Assembly (NCBI RefSeq): GCF_024198255.1
Contig: NZ_JAJVKW010000016.1
Span: 124,001 to 188,000, forward strand
Length of the DNA stretch: 64,000 nt
Direction: 5' to 3'
Source: Myxococcus guangdongensis
GTDB taxonomy: Bacteria > Myxococcota > Myxococcia > Myxococcales > Myxococcaceae
In this document: positions 40,683 to 49,365 of the stretch, in pieces
Numbering within the stretch: position 1 is the first letter of the stretch
How the letters are laid out: each line of letters starts with the position of its first letter
Translations under genes and position numbers: made by a program
The notes under the pieces: generated by a model
Database searches by the model: none
What the model was told of the DNA's origin: nothing
What the model saw: only the letters and a program-made list of their open reading frames with translations

Positions 40683-42893
40683 CTACTTCCGGCGCGGCTT
40701 CATCGTGAAGCGCGGGTACACGTCGTTCTCGAACACCTCGCGCAGCTTCGGGAAGTTGAGCACCCAGCGCACGCCCAGCCTCCACGGCGCGAAGAGGGCG
40801 CGCGGTACGCGGGGGAACAGGCCCGGCAGCCAGTTCTCGTAGTTCTTCTGCATCTGGCTCACGTCGTAGTCCTCGCGAACGTCCACGCAGTAGGGCGGGT
40901 CGTTCGGCACGTGCCCGTCGAGGATGTCCCCCAGGCCCGGTGGCAGATACGTCGTGTGCAGCGTCATGCCGATGTCGAAGTTCTTGCTCCCCAGCCGGCA
41001 GATGGGGCCCTTGGCGATGTCCTCCGAGTCGAAGATCCACACCTCGTCCCCCGTCGAGTCCGGCGGCAGGTTCGGCGTGGGGTCCGACACCACCAGCGCC
41101 ACGACGTAGCCCTTCCAGTACGGCACCATCGGCAGCTTGATGCTGGGCACGAACTGCGGCGCGAAGCCGAACCAGCCGGTGGGCAGCACGTAGCCATCGA
41201 AGCGGCCGGAGTTGATGAAGAACTTGAAGAAGCTCGCGGCCCGGCCCTCGCGGATGGGCAAGCCCTCCCGGTCTCCGACGATGGGCTTGTACATCTGGTA
41301 GATGAACTCGGGGACCATGTCCGCCGCGAAGCCGTCCGAGTTGAAGTAGATGGCGAGCTCGTCCTCCGGAATGCCCCAGTTGATGCCACCGGGAGGCTCC
41401 CCCCCGGGAGGCGGCTCTCGCGGAACCTCGTCCAGGTACAGCCTCAGGTTCGTCTCGAGCTCGCCGTTGATGAGGCCCGTGTTGGAGAAGACGGTGAGCC
41501 CCCACGTGTAGTCATCGTGCGAGTGCAGCTTCGACTCGATGGTCCGCCGGCGCATGTCGATGTGGTGCACGCCCAGCGAGCTGCGTGTCACTGGCACCGC
41601 GGTGGGCATGCCCTCCTGGTACGCCTGGGCCCGGTTCCCGTTGATGAGCAGGTCCCCCTCCCGGATGGTGTGGGAGAGGTCCTCGGTGGGCGAGTGCCCC
41701 GCGACAATCGTGATGACGTCGTTCGGGTTCTCGTAGCGCGCCGCGAAGTGCAGACCGCCACCTCCGGACTGGAAGCGGTACGCGGGGATTCTCGGCGGGT
41801 CATCGGGCAACAGCGTGCCGGGCGAGGGGCGCAGGTCCGAGCGCTTCACCACCCAGAACACCGCCTGCGGATAGGCCGGCTCGGACGTCAGTCGGCTCAC
41901 CAGCCGCTGCAGCCGCGTCATGCCTGGCAGCGCGGACTGCACCGCGATGCTCCAGAAGTTGACCGGGAAGTTGCTGTCCAGCAGGACGACGTAGTCGCGC
42001 GTGACGGCGATCTGATGCAGCGACTGCGTCACCACCGGCTTGCCCGTGGCCGCGTCGATGAGCGACCAGTGGTGCAGCCGGTTCTCCCACGTGTCCCAGC
42101 TCACCAGGTGCGTCCAGCCCTCCCCGAGCGGCCACTTGGGCGCGTGATTCGTCAGGAACAGGCGCGGCTTCTGCCCTGCGCCCGGCGCCTCGGAGAGGGC
42201 CACCGGGTGCTCGAACGCGAAGGCGGGGTGCGCGGTGCTCTGCAGCAGCGGGAAGGCCCACGGGGTGCCGATGGCCGGCTTCCACTCGCGCAGGTAGCCC
42301 AGCGGCGTGTACGCCTCCAACGTCATCGGATGGATGGCCCACGGACGCCCCGCGTCCGTCGTCACCAGCATCATGTTCTCGCCCTGCACCAGGAAGGGCG
42401 CCGTGTTGGGGGCCTCCTGCGCGCCCAGGGCGATGGACACGTCCGACAGCGTGGTCTCGCGGAACTGATTGAGGTAGCGCGTGAGCGGCCCTCGCGACGT
42501 CTGGCCCTCGTTGACCGGCTCGCGCGCCACGTACGACGGCGTCTCCATGATGGAGGAGCTGAACGTCGCGCGGGCCCCGTCGAAGTCGAGCCGCAGCACC
42601 AACCCATCCGAGGCCAGCGCCGGTGAGCCCTCGGACACGCTGGGGCCGGCGACGAAGACGTGGCCGTGCAGGTCCGGTGGCAGCTTCCCGGCGAGCACGT
42701 GCAGCGGCTCGCGCGTGAAGCGCTCCCGGTTGGACGTCATCGCGTTGCGCGGCATCCCGGGTCTGAGACCCGGCGGGACGGCGACGCCAGGGTACGTCGT
42801 CCCATCCGGCAAATGGGGCGGCGCGGGGGGGGCGACTTCCTCCGCCGAGGGGGACGGAAGGGGAGACACGGCGCTTCGAGTCACATCAGGCAT
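40683..42893 (-). CDS. Carotenoid cleavage oxygenase family protein (RPE65/CCD)
   Basis: A 736-residue member of the carotenoid oxygenase family, long for bacteria (usually 450-550). The N-terminal 60 residues are Pro-rich. The beta-propeller begins at LAGKLPPDLHGHVFVAGPS, and conserved His-containing stretches (FAFEHPVAL, LTNHAPKW, HHIDM, a late HTTYLPPG) are candidates for the four iron ligands. Such enzymes cut carotenoids or related polyenes to apocarotenoids or retinal-like products. ATG 42893 has GGAGGAG three to five bases upstream, while the longer frame lacks one. It sits close to a phytoene desaturase, so a carotenoid substrate is plausible. It diverges from the kinase-cyclase gene. 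Confidence 0.85.
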   Translation of the reverse strand: MPDVTRSAVSPLPSPSAEEVAPPAPPHLPDGTTYPGVAVPPGLRPGMPRNAMTSNRERFTREPLHVLAGKLPPDLHGHVFVAGPSVSEGSPALASDGLVLRLDFDGARATFSSSIMETPSYVAREPVNEGQTSRGPLTRYLNQFRETTLSDVSIALGAQEAPNTAPFLVQGENMMLVTTDAGRPWAIHPMTLEAYTPLGYLREWKPAIGTPWAFPLLQSTAHPAFAFEHPVALSEAPGAGQKPRLFLTNHAPKWPLGEGWTHLVSWDTWENRLHHWSLIDAATGKPVVTQSLHQIAVTRDYVVLLDSNFPVNFWSIAVQSALPGMTRLQRLVSRLTSEPAYPQAVFWVVKRSDLRPSPGTLLPDDPPRIPAYRFQSGGGGLHFAARYENPNDVITIVAGHSPTEDLSHTIREGDLLINGNRAQAYQEGMPTAVPVTRSSLGVHHIDMRRRTIESKLHSHDDYTWGLTVFSNTGLINGELETNLRLYLDEVPREPPPGGEPPGGINWGIPEDELAIYFNSDGFAADMVPEFIYQMYKPIVGDREGLPIREGRAASFFKFFINSGRFDGYVLPTGWFGFAPQFVPSIKLPMVPYWKGYVVALVVSDPTPNLPPDSTGDEVWIFDSEDIAKGPICRLGSKNFDIGMTLHTTYLPPGLGDILDGHVPNDPPYCVDVREDYDVSQMQKNYENWLPGLFPRVPRALFAPWRLGVRWVLNFPKLREVFENDVYPRFTMKPRRK

Positions 42894-43071
42894 GACTCCT
42901 CCACGGGTAGGGAGCTGCGGAACAAGTCGGGGAACGGGGCCAGCACGGTAACACGTGCGACGTCCGCGACTCGCACGAGGTGGCACGTTCGCCAGGGGAG
43001 GGAGGGGGCGGGATGGTGTTCCGGCTCGTGGACCCGATGTGCCATCATCGCGACGCTCGGTGCGACCAACC

Positions 43072-45105
43072 ATGAACCAACACGACATGTCTGAGCCGCG
43101 CATCATCGGCGGGCGATACGTCCTCGAGCGGGTGCTCGCGGGCGGTGGGATGGGCACGGTGTGGGTGGCGATGGATCCCAAGCTCCAACGCCGCGTGGCC
43201 CTCAAGCTCATGGCCGCCCACTGCGCGCCCACCCCGCACGCCTTGCGCCAGTTCGAGTGGGAAGCCCAGGCCATCGCCCGCTTCCAGAGCCCGCACGTCA
43301 TCCAGATCCACGACTGTCTTCTGGAGGGAGACACCCCCTACATCGTCATGGAGCTCCTCGAGGGCGAGGACCTGGAGGCCCTGCTCAACCGCCGCGGCCG
43401 CCTGTCGCTCGCCATGGTGGAGCGGCTGCTCACCGAGACCTCCCGCGCCCTCACCGCCGCCCACGCCGCTGGCGTCATCCACAGAGACTTGAAGCCCGCG
43501 AACATCTTCCTTTCCCGGAGCGCATCCGGAGAGGTCGTGAAGGTGCTGGACTTCGGGCTTGCCCTGTTGACCCAGGGAGGCACGGCGCATCCGCACCCCG
43601 AGGAGGAGATGGCGGGGACGCCGCGCTACATGAGCCCCGAGCAGCTGCGGGGGCTGTCGCCGAGGCTGGACCACCGGTGTGACTTGTGGGCGCTGTCGGT
43701 GGTGGCGTATCGGGCGCTCACCGGACAGCACCCGTTCCCGCTGGAGTCGCTGCGCCAGTTCCGGCTGGGCAACGTGCCGCCGCCGCCGGTGGCGCCGTCC
43801 TCGCTGGCGCCCGAGCTGGGCACGGAGGTGGACGCGTTCTTCGCGCGGGCGCTGGACGTGGACCCGTCGAAGCGCTTCCAGTCCGCGCACGAGCTGTCCT
43901 CGGCGTTCAGCGCGAGGGTGGAGGCGGGGCGGCCCGCGCGTCCGGCCAAGGTGCTGGTGGTGGACGACGAGCCGGATGTCGCGGTGTTGATGGAGCAGGT
44001 GTTCCGCAAGCAGGTCCGACGCAACGTCTACCAGTTCCTGTTCGCGGCGGACGGCGAGGAGGCGCTGGAGGAGCTGCGCCAGCACCCGGACACCGAGGTC
44101 GTCCTCTGCGACATCAACATGCCGAGGATGGACGGGCTCACGTTCCTGTCGCGCATCGGCGAGGTGACGACGCTCACGCGCGTGGTCATCGTCTCGGCGT
44201 ACGGGGACATGAGCAACCTGCGCACGGCGATGAACCGCGGCGCGTTCGACTTCATCACCAAGCCCATCGACTTCCCGGACCTGGAGGCCACGCTCGTCAA
44301 GACGCTCAAGCACGTGCGCGAGCTGCGGCGCACGGTGCGCTACACCGAGGAGAACGGCCTTCTGCGCATGTTCGTCCCGGGCGGCGTGCTGGAGCGGCTG
44401 CCGCCGATGATGCAGGGCACGGAGGCCATGGCCGGCGAGTGGGTGGAGGGCACCGTCGTCTTCGTCGACGTGCACGGCTTCACCCCGGTGCTCAAGGACG
44501 CGCCGCCCCCGGAGTCGCTGCGGCGGCTCAACGCCATCTTCGAGGCCATCGTCCCGGAGGTGCTCTCGCGCGGCGGCACGGTGGACAAGTTCGTGGGGGA
44601 CGCGGTGATGGCCGTCTTCCGGGGCCCCGGCCACGTGGACCACGCGCTGGAGGCGTGCCTGTCCATCCGCCGGCAGCTGGAGGTGCTGGCCGCGCGGGGC
44701 GGCGAGGGCGCGCCGTATGCCCATGGCGTCTGCATGGGGCTGGACTCCGGCGACGTGGTGGCCGGCAGCATCGGCGCGAAGGCGTCGGGGCGGCTCGACT
44801 ACACGGTGCTGGGGGACGTGGTGAACACCGCGGCCCGGCTCGCCACCCTGGCGCGGCGCGGCCAGGTGCTGCTCAGCGAGCGCACCAAGGAGCGCGCCCA
44901 GGAGCCCTTCGACTATGCGTCGCTGGGGCCCCAGGTGCCTCCGGGCGCCTCCGCGGAGCTGCTGGTGTACGAGCTGCTCCGGGCGGAAGGGGCGCGCCCG
45001 CCGGTGTCGGAGGACTCCACGCCGTACGTGCCCTCGGGCGGCCAGGAGGAGCCCGAGGAGGGTTCGCACGAGGCGGCGGGGCTGGTGGCGCTGCCGTCCC
45101 GATGA
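43072..45105 (+). CDS. Ser/Thr kinase - response receiver - class III nucleotide cyclase fusion
   Basis: A 677-residue three-output protein. The Hanks-type kinase (about 12-275) has every catalytic motif: GGGMGTVW, VALK, HRDLKPANIF, VLDFGLA and GTPRYMSPEQL. The receiver (about 292-410) has VVDDEP, phospho-acceptor Asp in VVLCDINMPRMDG, a Ser/Thr site in VIVSAYGD and KPIDFP. The adenylate/guanylate cyclase (about 455-640) has the metal-binding pair VVFVDVHGFT and FVGDAVMAVF, and the substrate region LDYTVLGDVVNTAARL. No membrane segment is visible. Kinase and cyclase fusions are known in myxobacteria, but all three modules in one chain are unusual. The start may be 43072 or 43087. Confidence 0.93.
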   Translation: MNQHDMSEPRIIGGRYVLERVLAGGGMGTVWVAMDPKLQRRVALKLMAAHCAPTPHALRQFEWEAQAIARFQSPHVIQIHDCLLEGDTPYIVMELLEGEDLEALLNRRGRLSLAMVERLLTETSRALTAAHAAGVIHRDLKPANIFLSRSASGEVVKVLDFGLALLTQGGTAHPHPEEEMAGTPRYMSPEQLRGLSPRLDHRCDLWALSVVAYRALTGQHPFPLESLRQFRLGNVPPPPVAPSSLAPELGTEVDAFFARALDVDPSKRFQSAHELSSAFSARVEAGRPARPAKVLVVDDEPDVAVLMEQVFRKQVRRNVYQFLFAADGEEALEELRQHPDTEVVLCDINMPRMDGLTFLSRIGEVTTLTRVVIVSAYGDMSNLRTAMNRGAFDFITKPIDFPDLEATLVKTLKHVRELRRTVRYTEENGLLRMFVPGGVLERLPPMMQGTEAMAGEWVEGTVVFVDVHGFTPVLKDAPPPESLRRLNAIFEAIVPEVLSRGGTVDKFVGDAVMAVFRGPGHVDHALEACLSIRRQLEVLAARGGEGAPYAHGVCMGLDSGDVVAGSIGAKASGRLDYTVLGDVVNTAARLATLARRGQVLLSERTKERAQEPFDYASLGPQVPPGASAELLVYELLRAEGARPPVSEDSTPYVPSGGQEEPEEGSHEAAGLVALPSR

Positions 45106-45116
45106 ACAGGGACGGC
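45093..45116. terminator. Hairpin overlapping the cyclase-fusion stop codon
   Basis: GCCGTCCC (45093-45100) pairs with GGGACGGC (45109-45116) around an eight-base loop. It spans the stop at 45103-45105 and lies ten bases from the stop of the converging Hsp70-like gene. Confidence 0.6.
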
Positions 45117-45126
45117 GCGCGGCGCT

Positions 45127-46650
45127 TCAGCTGCTCTGGGTGACGCGCACCGTGGTGTTCATCTCCCGGCCGGTGGCCGGATCGCGGGCGCGCATGGTGA
45201 GGATGCCTTCGATGTTCACGTCGAAGGTGATCTCCACCTGCACGCCGCCGGCGCGGGCCTGCTGGATGCCGGAGAAGGTGAACTCACCGAGCATGTCGTT
45301 GCGCGCCACCATCTCGTGGTCGCCCTGGAAGATGCGCATGGCCAGCTCGGTCTGGTTGTCCATGCTGGTGGTGGCGAGCAGCTGCTTGGCGTTGGGGATG
45401 GGCGCGTTGCGCGGGAAGACGACGTGGAAGGCGCCGCCGGCCTTCTCCAGGCCGATGGCCATGGGAATCACGTCCAGCAGCTGGATGCGCAGGTTGGTGT
45501 CGTCCTGGAGCGAGTGCGCGTAGAGCGCCGCGCCGATGGCGACCGCCTCGTCCGGGTGCACGGCCTTGCTGGGCGCCTTGCCGAAGAACTTGGTCAGGCG
45601 GTCCTGGACAATCGGCATGCGCGTCTGGCCGCCGACCAACATCACCTGGTCCACGTCCTTGGTGGACAGGCCCGAGTCCACCAGCACGCGCGCCACCATC
45701 TGCAGGGTGCGGTCGACGAGGTGGTTGGTGAGCTGCTCCAGCATCTTGCGCGTGAACTTCATCTCGATGTTCAGGGGCTGGCCCTGCGACGTCATCGTGA
45801 TGAAGGGGATGTTGAAGGGCACCTCGTCGCGCGCGGACAAGTCAATCTTGGTGCGCTCGGCCAGGTCCTTGATGCGCTGCATGGCCACCGGGTCCGTGGC
45901 CAGGTCGATGCCCGTCTTGGCCGCAAAGTCCTTGAGGACGTGGTGGATGATGGCGTTGTCGAAGTCGATGCCGCCCAGGAACACGTCGCCGCCGGTGGAC
46001 TTCACCTCGAAGACGCGCTCGCGGATCTCGATGATGGAGACGTCGAAGGTGCCGCCGCCCAGGTCGTAGATGACGACCTTCTCCTTCAGGCCCTTGCCCA
46101 CGCCGTACGCGAGCGCCGCCGCGGTGGGCTCGTTGATGATGCGCACGACGTCCAGGTCGATGAGCTTGCCGGCGTCCTTCACCGACTGGCGCTGCCGGTC
46201 GTTGAAGTAGGCGGGGACCGTCACCACCGCCCGCTTGATGGGCATCTTCAGGTAGTTGGACGCGACCTCGCGAATCTTGCCGAGGATCTTCGCGCTCACT
46301 TCCTGCAGCGTGAACTCACGCTTGCCGACGTCCAGCGTGACGTCGTTCTTCTTGCCCTGGCGCATGTTGTACGCCACGACCTTCTTCATCGTCTCCACGA
46401 CATCGCTGCCGAATGGACGGCCTACCAGACGCTTGGCGCCGTAGACGGTGTTGCGCGGGTTGAGCTGCCACTGGCGCTTGGCCTCGTAGCCGATGAGCTC
46501 GTTCCCCTTGTCATCAATCGCGAAGATGGAGGGGATGGTGTACTCACCGCCCTTGTAGGGGATGAGCTTGACGTTCCCGCTGTCCTCGACAATCGCCGCG
46601 CACGAGTTGGTCGTGCCGAGGTCGATGCCGATGATGGGCTCCTTGTGCAT
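45127..46650 (-). CDS. Hsp70/DnaK-like protein without C-terminal lid
   Basis: A 507-residue Hsp70. The nucleotide-binding domain is complete (IGIDLGTTNSC near the start, VTVPAYFNDRQRQ, IINEPTAAALAYG, VIYDLGGGTFDVS, VMLVGGQTRMP). The beta substrate-binding domain (about 390-500) includes a DNMLGEFTFSGI-like strand. The chain then stops at TVRVTQSS, so the 100-residue alpha-helical lid and disordered tail of DnaK are absent. No dnaJ or grpE is adjacent. Myxobacteria have many DnaK paralogues, one of which (SglK) is needed for social motility; I cannot equate this one with it. Start ATG 46650. Divergent from prkA. Confidence 0.9.
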   Translation of the reverse strand: MHKEPIIGIDLGTTNSCAAIVEDSGNVKLIPYKGGEYTIPSIFAIDDKGNELIGYEAKRQWQLNPRNTVYGAKRLVGRPFGSDVVETMKKVVAYNMRQGKKNDVTLDVGKREFTLQEVSAKILGKIREVASNYLKMPIKRAVVTVPAYFNDRQRQSVKDAGKLIDLDVVRIINEPTAAALAYGVGKGLKEKVVIYDLGGGTFDVSIIEIRERVFEVKSTGGDVFLGGIDFDNAIIHHVLKDFAAKTGIDLATDPVAMQRIKDLAERTKIDLSARDEVPFNIPFITMTSQGQPLNIEMKFTRKMLEQLTNHLVDRTLQMVARVLVDSGLSTKDVDQVMLVGGQTRMPIVQDRLTKFFGKAPSKAVHPDEAVAIGAALYAHSLQDDTNLRIQLLDVIPMAIGLEKAGGAFHVVFPRNAPIPNAKQLLATTSMDNQTELAMRIFQGDHEMVARNDMLGEFTFSGIQQARAGGVQVEITFDVNIEGILTMRARDPATGREMNTTVRVTQSS

Positions 46651-46991
46651 CGTGTCTGGGCTCCGGGTGGCCACCGAAGAGAAAGGCTGGACCGTAGCGC
46701 ACCCTGGCCCACCACGCGAGTAAGCTGACACCCACCTGGCGCCCTCACCGCGCCCTGGGTCCTGCAAAGCCCTGCAACCCCGCACCATGTCGGGCGAAAA
46801 GTGCACCTGGGCTACTCTCCTCCCTGGAGGACAGCCGGCGGCCCGAGCACGTGGGGTGGACGACACGAGGCCAAAGGGCCCTGGACTTTCCGGAGGGTGG
46901 GCGGGAAAGGTCGAGGAGCGCAGAGGACGGCCTGCGGCCCGCCGGCGGCGTGGCTAGATCAACGGACCTGGACGACGACGAGGAGAGCCAC
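46651..46991. other. 341-base divergent intergenic region
   Basis: The region separates the Hsp70-like gene (minus) from prkA (plus) and must hold both promoters. I see a small perfect inverted repeat, TCCTCC-CT-GGAGGA near 46820, and GC-rich self-complementary sequence near 46930. There are no good sigma-70 or sigma-54 matches and no credible small gene. Confidence 0.5.
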
Positions 46992-49241
46992 GTGGACGCG
47001 AAGGGGTATCTGCAGGAAGTGGGCTCGCAGGTGAACGCCGACTTCGTCAAGAACCGTTCGATCCTGTCCTTCGAGGAGTACCTGTCGCTCTTCTTGAACG
47101 ACCCCAAGGCCCAGGCGCGCAACGCGGCGCAGTACCTGCGGGACGTGATGGACCACTTCGGGACGGAGACGGTGGCGCACCCGACGGGGAGCATCCGGCG
47201 CTTCAAGGTGTTCGATGCGCAGCACAACGAGCGCGACGGGCGGGTGGCGGGGCAGGAGGAGGTGCAGAACGCCATCTACCGGGTGCTCGGCAACTTCGTG
47301 CGCGCCGGCCGCATCAACAAGCTCATCTTCCTGCACGGCCCCAACGGCAGCGCCAAGTCCTCGCTGGTCAACGCGCTCAAGTCCGGGATGGAGACGTACT
47401 CGCGCCTGCCGCAGGGGGCGCTGTACCGCATCGCCTGGGTGTTCCCCTCGGAGAAGCTCATCAAGGGCTCCATCGGCTTCGGGGAGCGGGCCACCACGGG
47501 GGAGGGGGAGCTGACGACCTTCGCGCACCTGGACGCGGAGTCCATCGACCTGCGCATGCCCTGCGAGCTCAGGGACCACCCGCTCTTCGCCATGCCCGCG
47601 GTGGACCGGCGCAAGGTGCTGGAGACGGCGCTCAAGAAGAAGGGGCTGGGCAACGGTGACGGGGAGACGGGGGACTTCATCCTCTCCGACTACGTGCGCG
47701 ACGGGGAGCTGTGCTCCAAGTGCCGGCGCATCTACACGGCGCTGCTCAACTCGTACAACGGCGACTGGCTGAAGGTGATGCGCCACGTCCAGGTGGAGCG
47801 CTTCTACGTGTCGCGGCGCTACCAGGTGGCCACGGTGACGGTGGAGCCGCAGATGAGCGTGGACGCGGTCGTGCAGCAGCTCACCGCGGACCGCACCCAG
47901 CTCAACGTCCCCGCGCCCCTGCACAGCACCGTCCTCTTCGAGCCCCACGGGCCCCTGGTGCACGCCAACCGCGGGCTCATCGAGTACGCGGACCTGCTCA
48001 AGCGGCCGCTCGAGGCCTTCAAGTACCTGCTGGGCTTCAGCGAGACGAGCGAGGTGCCGCTCGAGCCGTTCGTGCTCCAGCTGGACGAGGTGCTCATCGC
48101 GTCCTCCAACGAGAAGCACCTGGGCGCGTTCAAGGAGCTGCCGGACTTCGCGTCGTTCAAGGGGAGAATCGAGCTGGTGCGCGTGCCATACCTGCGCCGC
48201 TACCGCACCGAGCAGCAGATCTACGACATGCAGGTGTCCGCGACGACGGTGGGCAAGCACGTGGCGCCGCACGCGACGGCGGTGGCCGCGATGTGGGCGG
48301 TGCTCACGCGCCTCAAGAAGCCGATTCCGGACCGCTACCCCAGCGACGTGAAGGAGCTCATCGACCACGTCACGCCGGTGGAGAAGCTGCACCTGTACGA
48401 GGAGGGCGCGCCGCCGGACCGGCTCAGCCTGGCCAACACCAAGGAGCTGCGCAAGCTGCGCGAGGAGCTCTTCACCGAGTCGGACGCGTACCCCAACTAC
48501 GAGGGGCGCATGGGCGCGAGCGCGCGGGAGATCAAGACGGCGCTGTTCAACGCCGCGCAGAACCCCGACTACAAGTGCCTCAACGCGCTCGCGGTGCTGG
48601 AGGAGCTGGAGGCCATCTGCAAGGACAAGAGCGTCTACGAGTTCCTGCTGCAGGAGGTGGTGGACGGCTACCATGACCACGAGGCCTTCGTGCGCGTGGC
48701 GGAGACCGAGTACCTGGACCGCGTGGACACCGAGGTGCGCGAGTCCATGGGCCTGGTGTCCGAGGGCCAGTACCGCGAGCTGGTGGAGCGCTACATCCAG
48801 AGCGTGAGCCACTGGGTGCGCGGCGAGAAGATGCGCAACCGCGTCACCGGCGAGATGGAGAAGCCGGACGAGCAGCGCATGCAGGAGGTGGAGGCCATCG
48901 TCATGCCCCGGGGCGAGGAGGCGGCGGACTTCCGTCGGGGGCTCATCGCCTCCATCGGCGCCCACCGGCTGGACAACCCGGACGTGGTGATGGACTACGC
49001 GCGCGTCTTCCCGGACATGTTCAAGCGCTTGAGGGACCACTACTTCGAGGAGCGCAAGCGCGTGCTGCGCAAGAACAAGGAGAACGTCCTCAAGTACCTC
49101 TCCGAGGACCGGGCGCAGCTGACGTCGCGCGAGCAGACGCAGGTGCAGAGCACGCTCAAGGCGATGGCGGAGCGCTACGGCTACTGCGAGCACTGCGCGA
49201 AGGACGCCATCCTGTTCCTGATGAAGAAGCGCTACGCATGA
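46992..49241 (+). CDS. prkA: PrkA family serine protein kinase (AAA-type)
   Basis: A 749-residue PrkA homologue. An N-terminal AAA-like domain carries Walker A HGPNGSAKSS near residues 115-124, and a central region follows. The C-terminal PrkA kinase-like domain ends with a Cys pair (YGYCEHCAKDA) shortly before the end. PrkA proteins have been reported as serine kinases and, in Bacillus, as AAA proteases, in stress and sporulation control. In many bacteria the gene sits with yeaH and spoVR/ycgB; neither is here. I choose GTG 46992 because GAGGAG precedes it by eight bases; the longer frame reads into Arg-rich non-conserved sequence. It is divergent from the Hsp70-like gene. Confidence 0.93.
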   Translation: MDAKGYLQEVGSQVNADFVKNRSILSFEEYLSLFLNDPKAQARNAAQYLRDVMDHFGTETVAHPTGSIRRFKVFDAQHNERDGRVAGQEEVQNAIYRVLGNFVRAGRINKLIFLHGPNGSAKSSLVNALKSGMETYSRLPQGALYRIAWVFPSEKLIKGSIGFGERATTGEGELTTFAHLDAESIDLRMPCELRDHPLFAMPAVDRRKVLETALKKKGLGNGDGETGDFILSDYVRDGELCSKCRRIYTALLNSYNGDWLKVMRHVQVERFYVSRRYQVATVTVEPQMSVDAVVQQLTADRTQLNVPAPLHSTVLFEPHGPLVHANRGLIEYADLLKRPLEAFKYLLGFSETSEVPLEPFVLQLDEVLIASSNEKHLGAFKELPDFASFKGRIELVRVPYLRRYRTEQQIYDMQVSATTVGKHVAPHATAVAAMWAVLTRLKKPIPDRYPSDVKELIDHVTPVEKLHLYEEGAPPDRLSLANTKELRKLREELFTESDAYPNYEGRMGASAREIKTALFNAAQNPDYKCLNALAVLEELEAICKDKSVYEFLLQEVVDGYHDHEAFVRVAETEYLDRVDTEVRESMGLVSEGQYRELVERYIQSVSHWVRGEKMRNRVTGEMEKPDEQRMQEVEAIVMPRGEEAADFRRGLIASIGAHRLDNPDVVMDYARVFPDMFKRLRDHYFEERKRVLRKNKENVLKYLSEDRAQLTSREQTQVQSTLKAMAERYGYCEHCAKDAILFLMKKRYA

Positions 49242-49276
49242 GGAGCGGGCGAGCGGGCTGACGGGCCTGCTCGGGC

Positions 49277-49301
49277 GCCTGCTTTCCATTGGTAAGCAGG
49301 C
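49277..49301 (+). terminator. Hairpin after prkA
   Basis: GCCTGCTT (49277-49284) pairs with AAGCAGGC (49294-49301) around a nine-base loop, 35 bases after the prkA stop. It is a likely transcription end before the protease gene. Confidence 0.65.
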
Positions 49302-49365
49302 TCGGGAAGATGAGGGCGTCGAGCGAGTTCGCAGTTCTACGCGCATCCATCATCCCGGAGAGTCG

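Noticed and set aside
40677..42626. A 649-codon plus-strand frame opposite the carotenoid oxygenase
   Set aside because: Same shadow effect; the minus-strand frame has clear family motifs and a ribosome binding site.
42955..42975. A sigma-54 (-24/-12) promoter ahead of the kinase-cyclase gene (TGGCACG near 42980)
   Set aside because: The -24 part matches, but no TTGC-like -12 element follows at the required distance.
43045..49346. Long minus-strand frames opposite the cyclase fusion and prkA
   Set aside because: Translations are His/Arg/Leu-rich without domains, while the plus-strand frames contain complete catalytic motifs.
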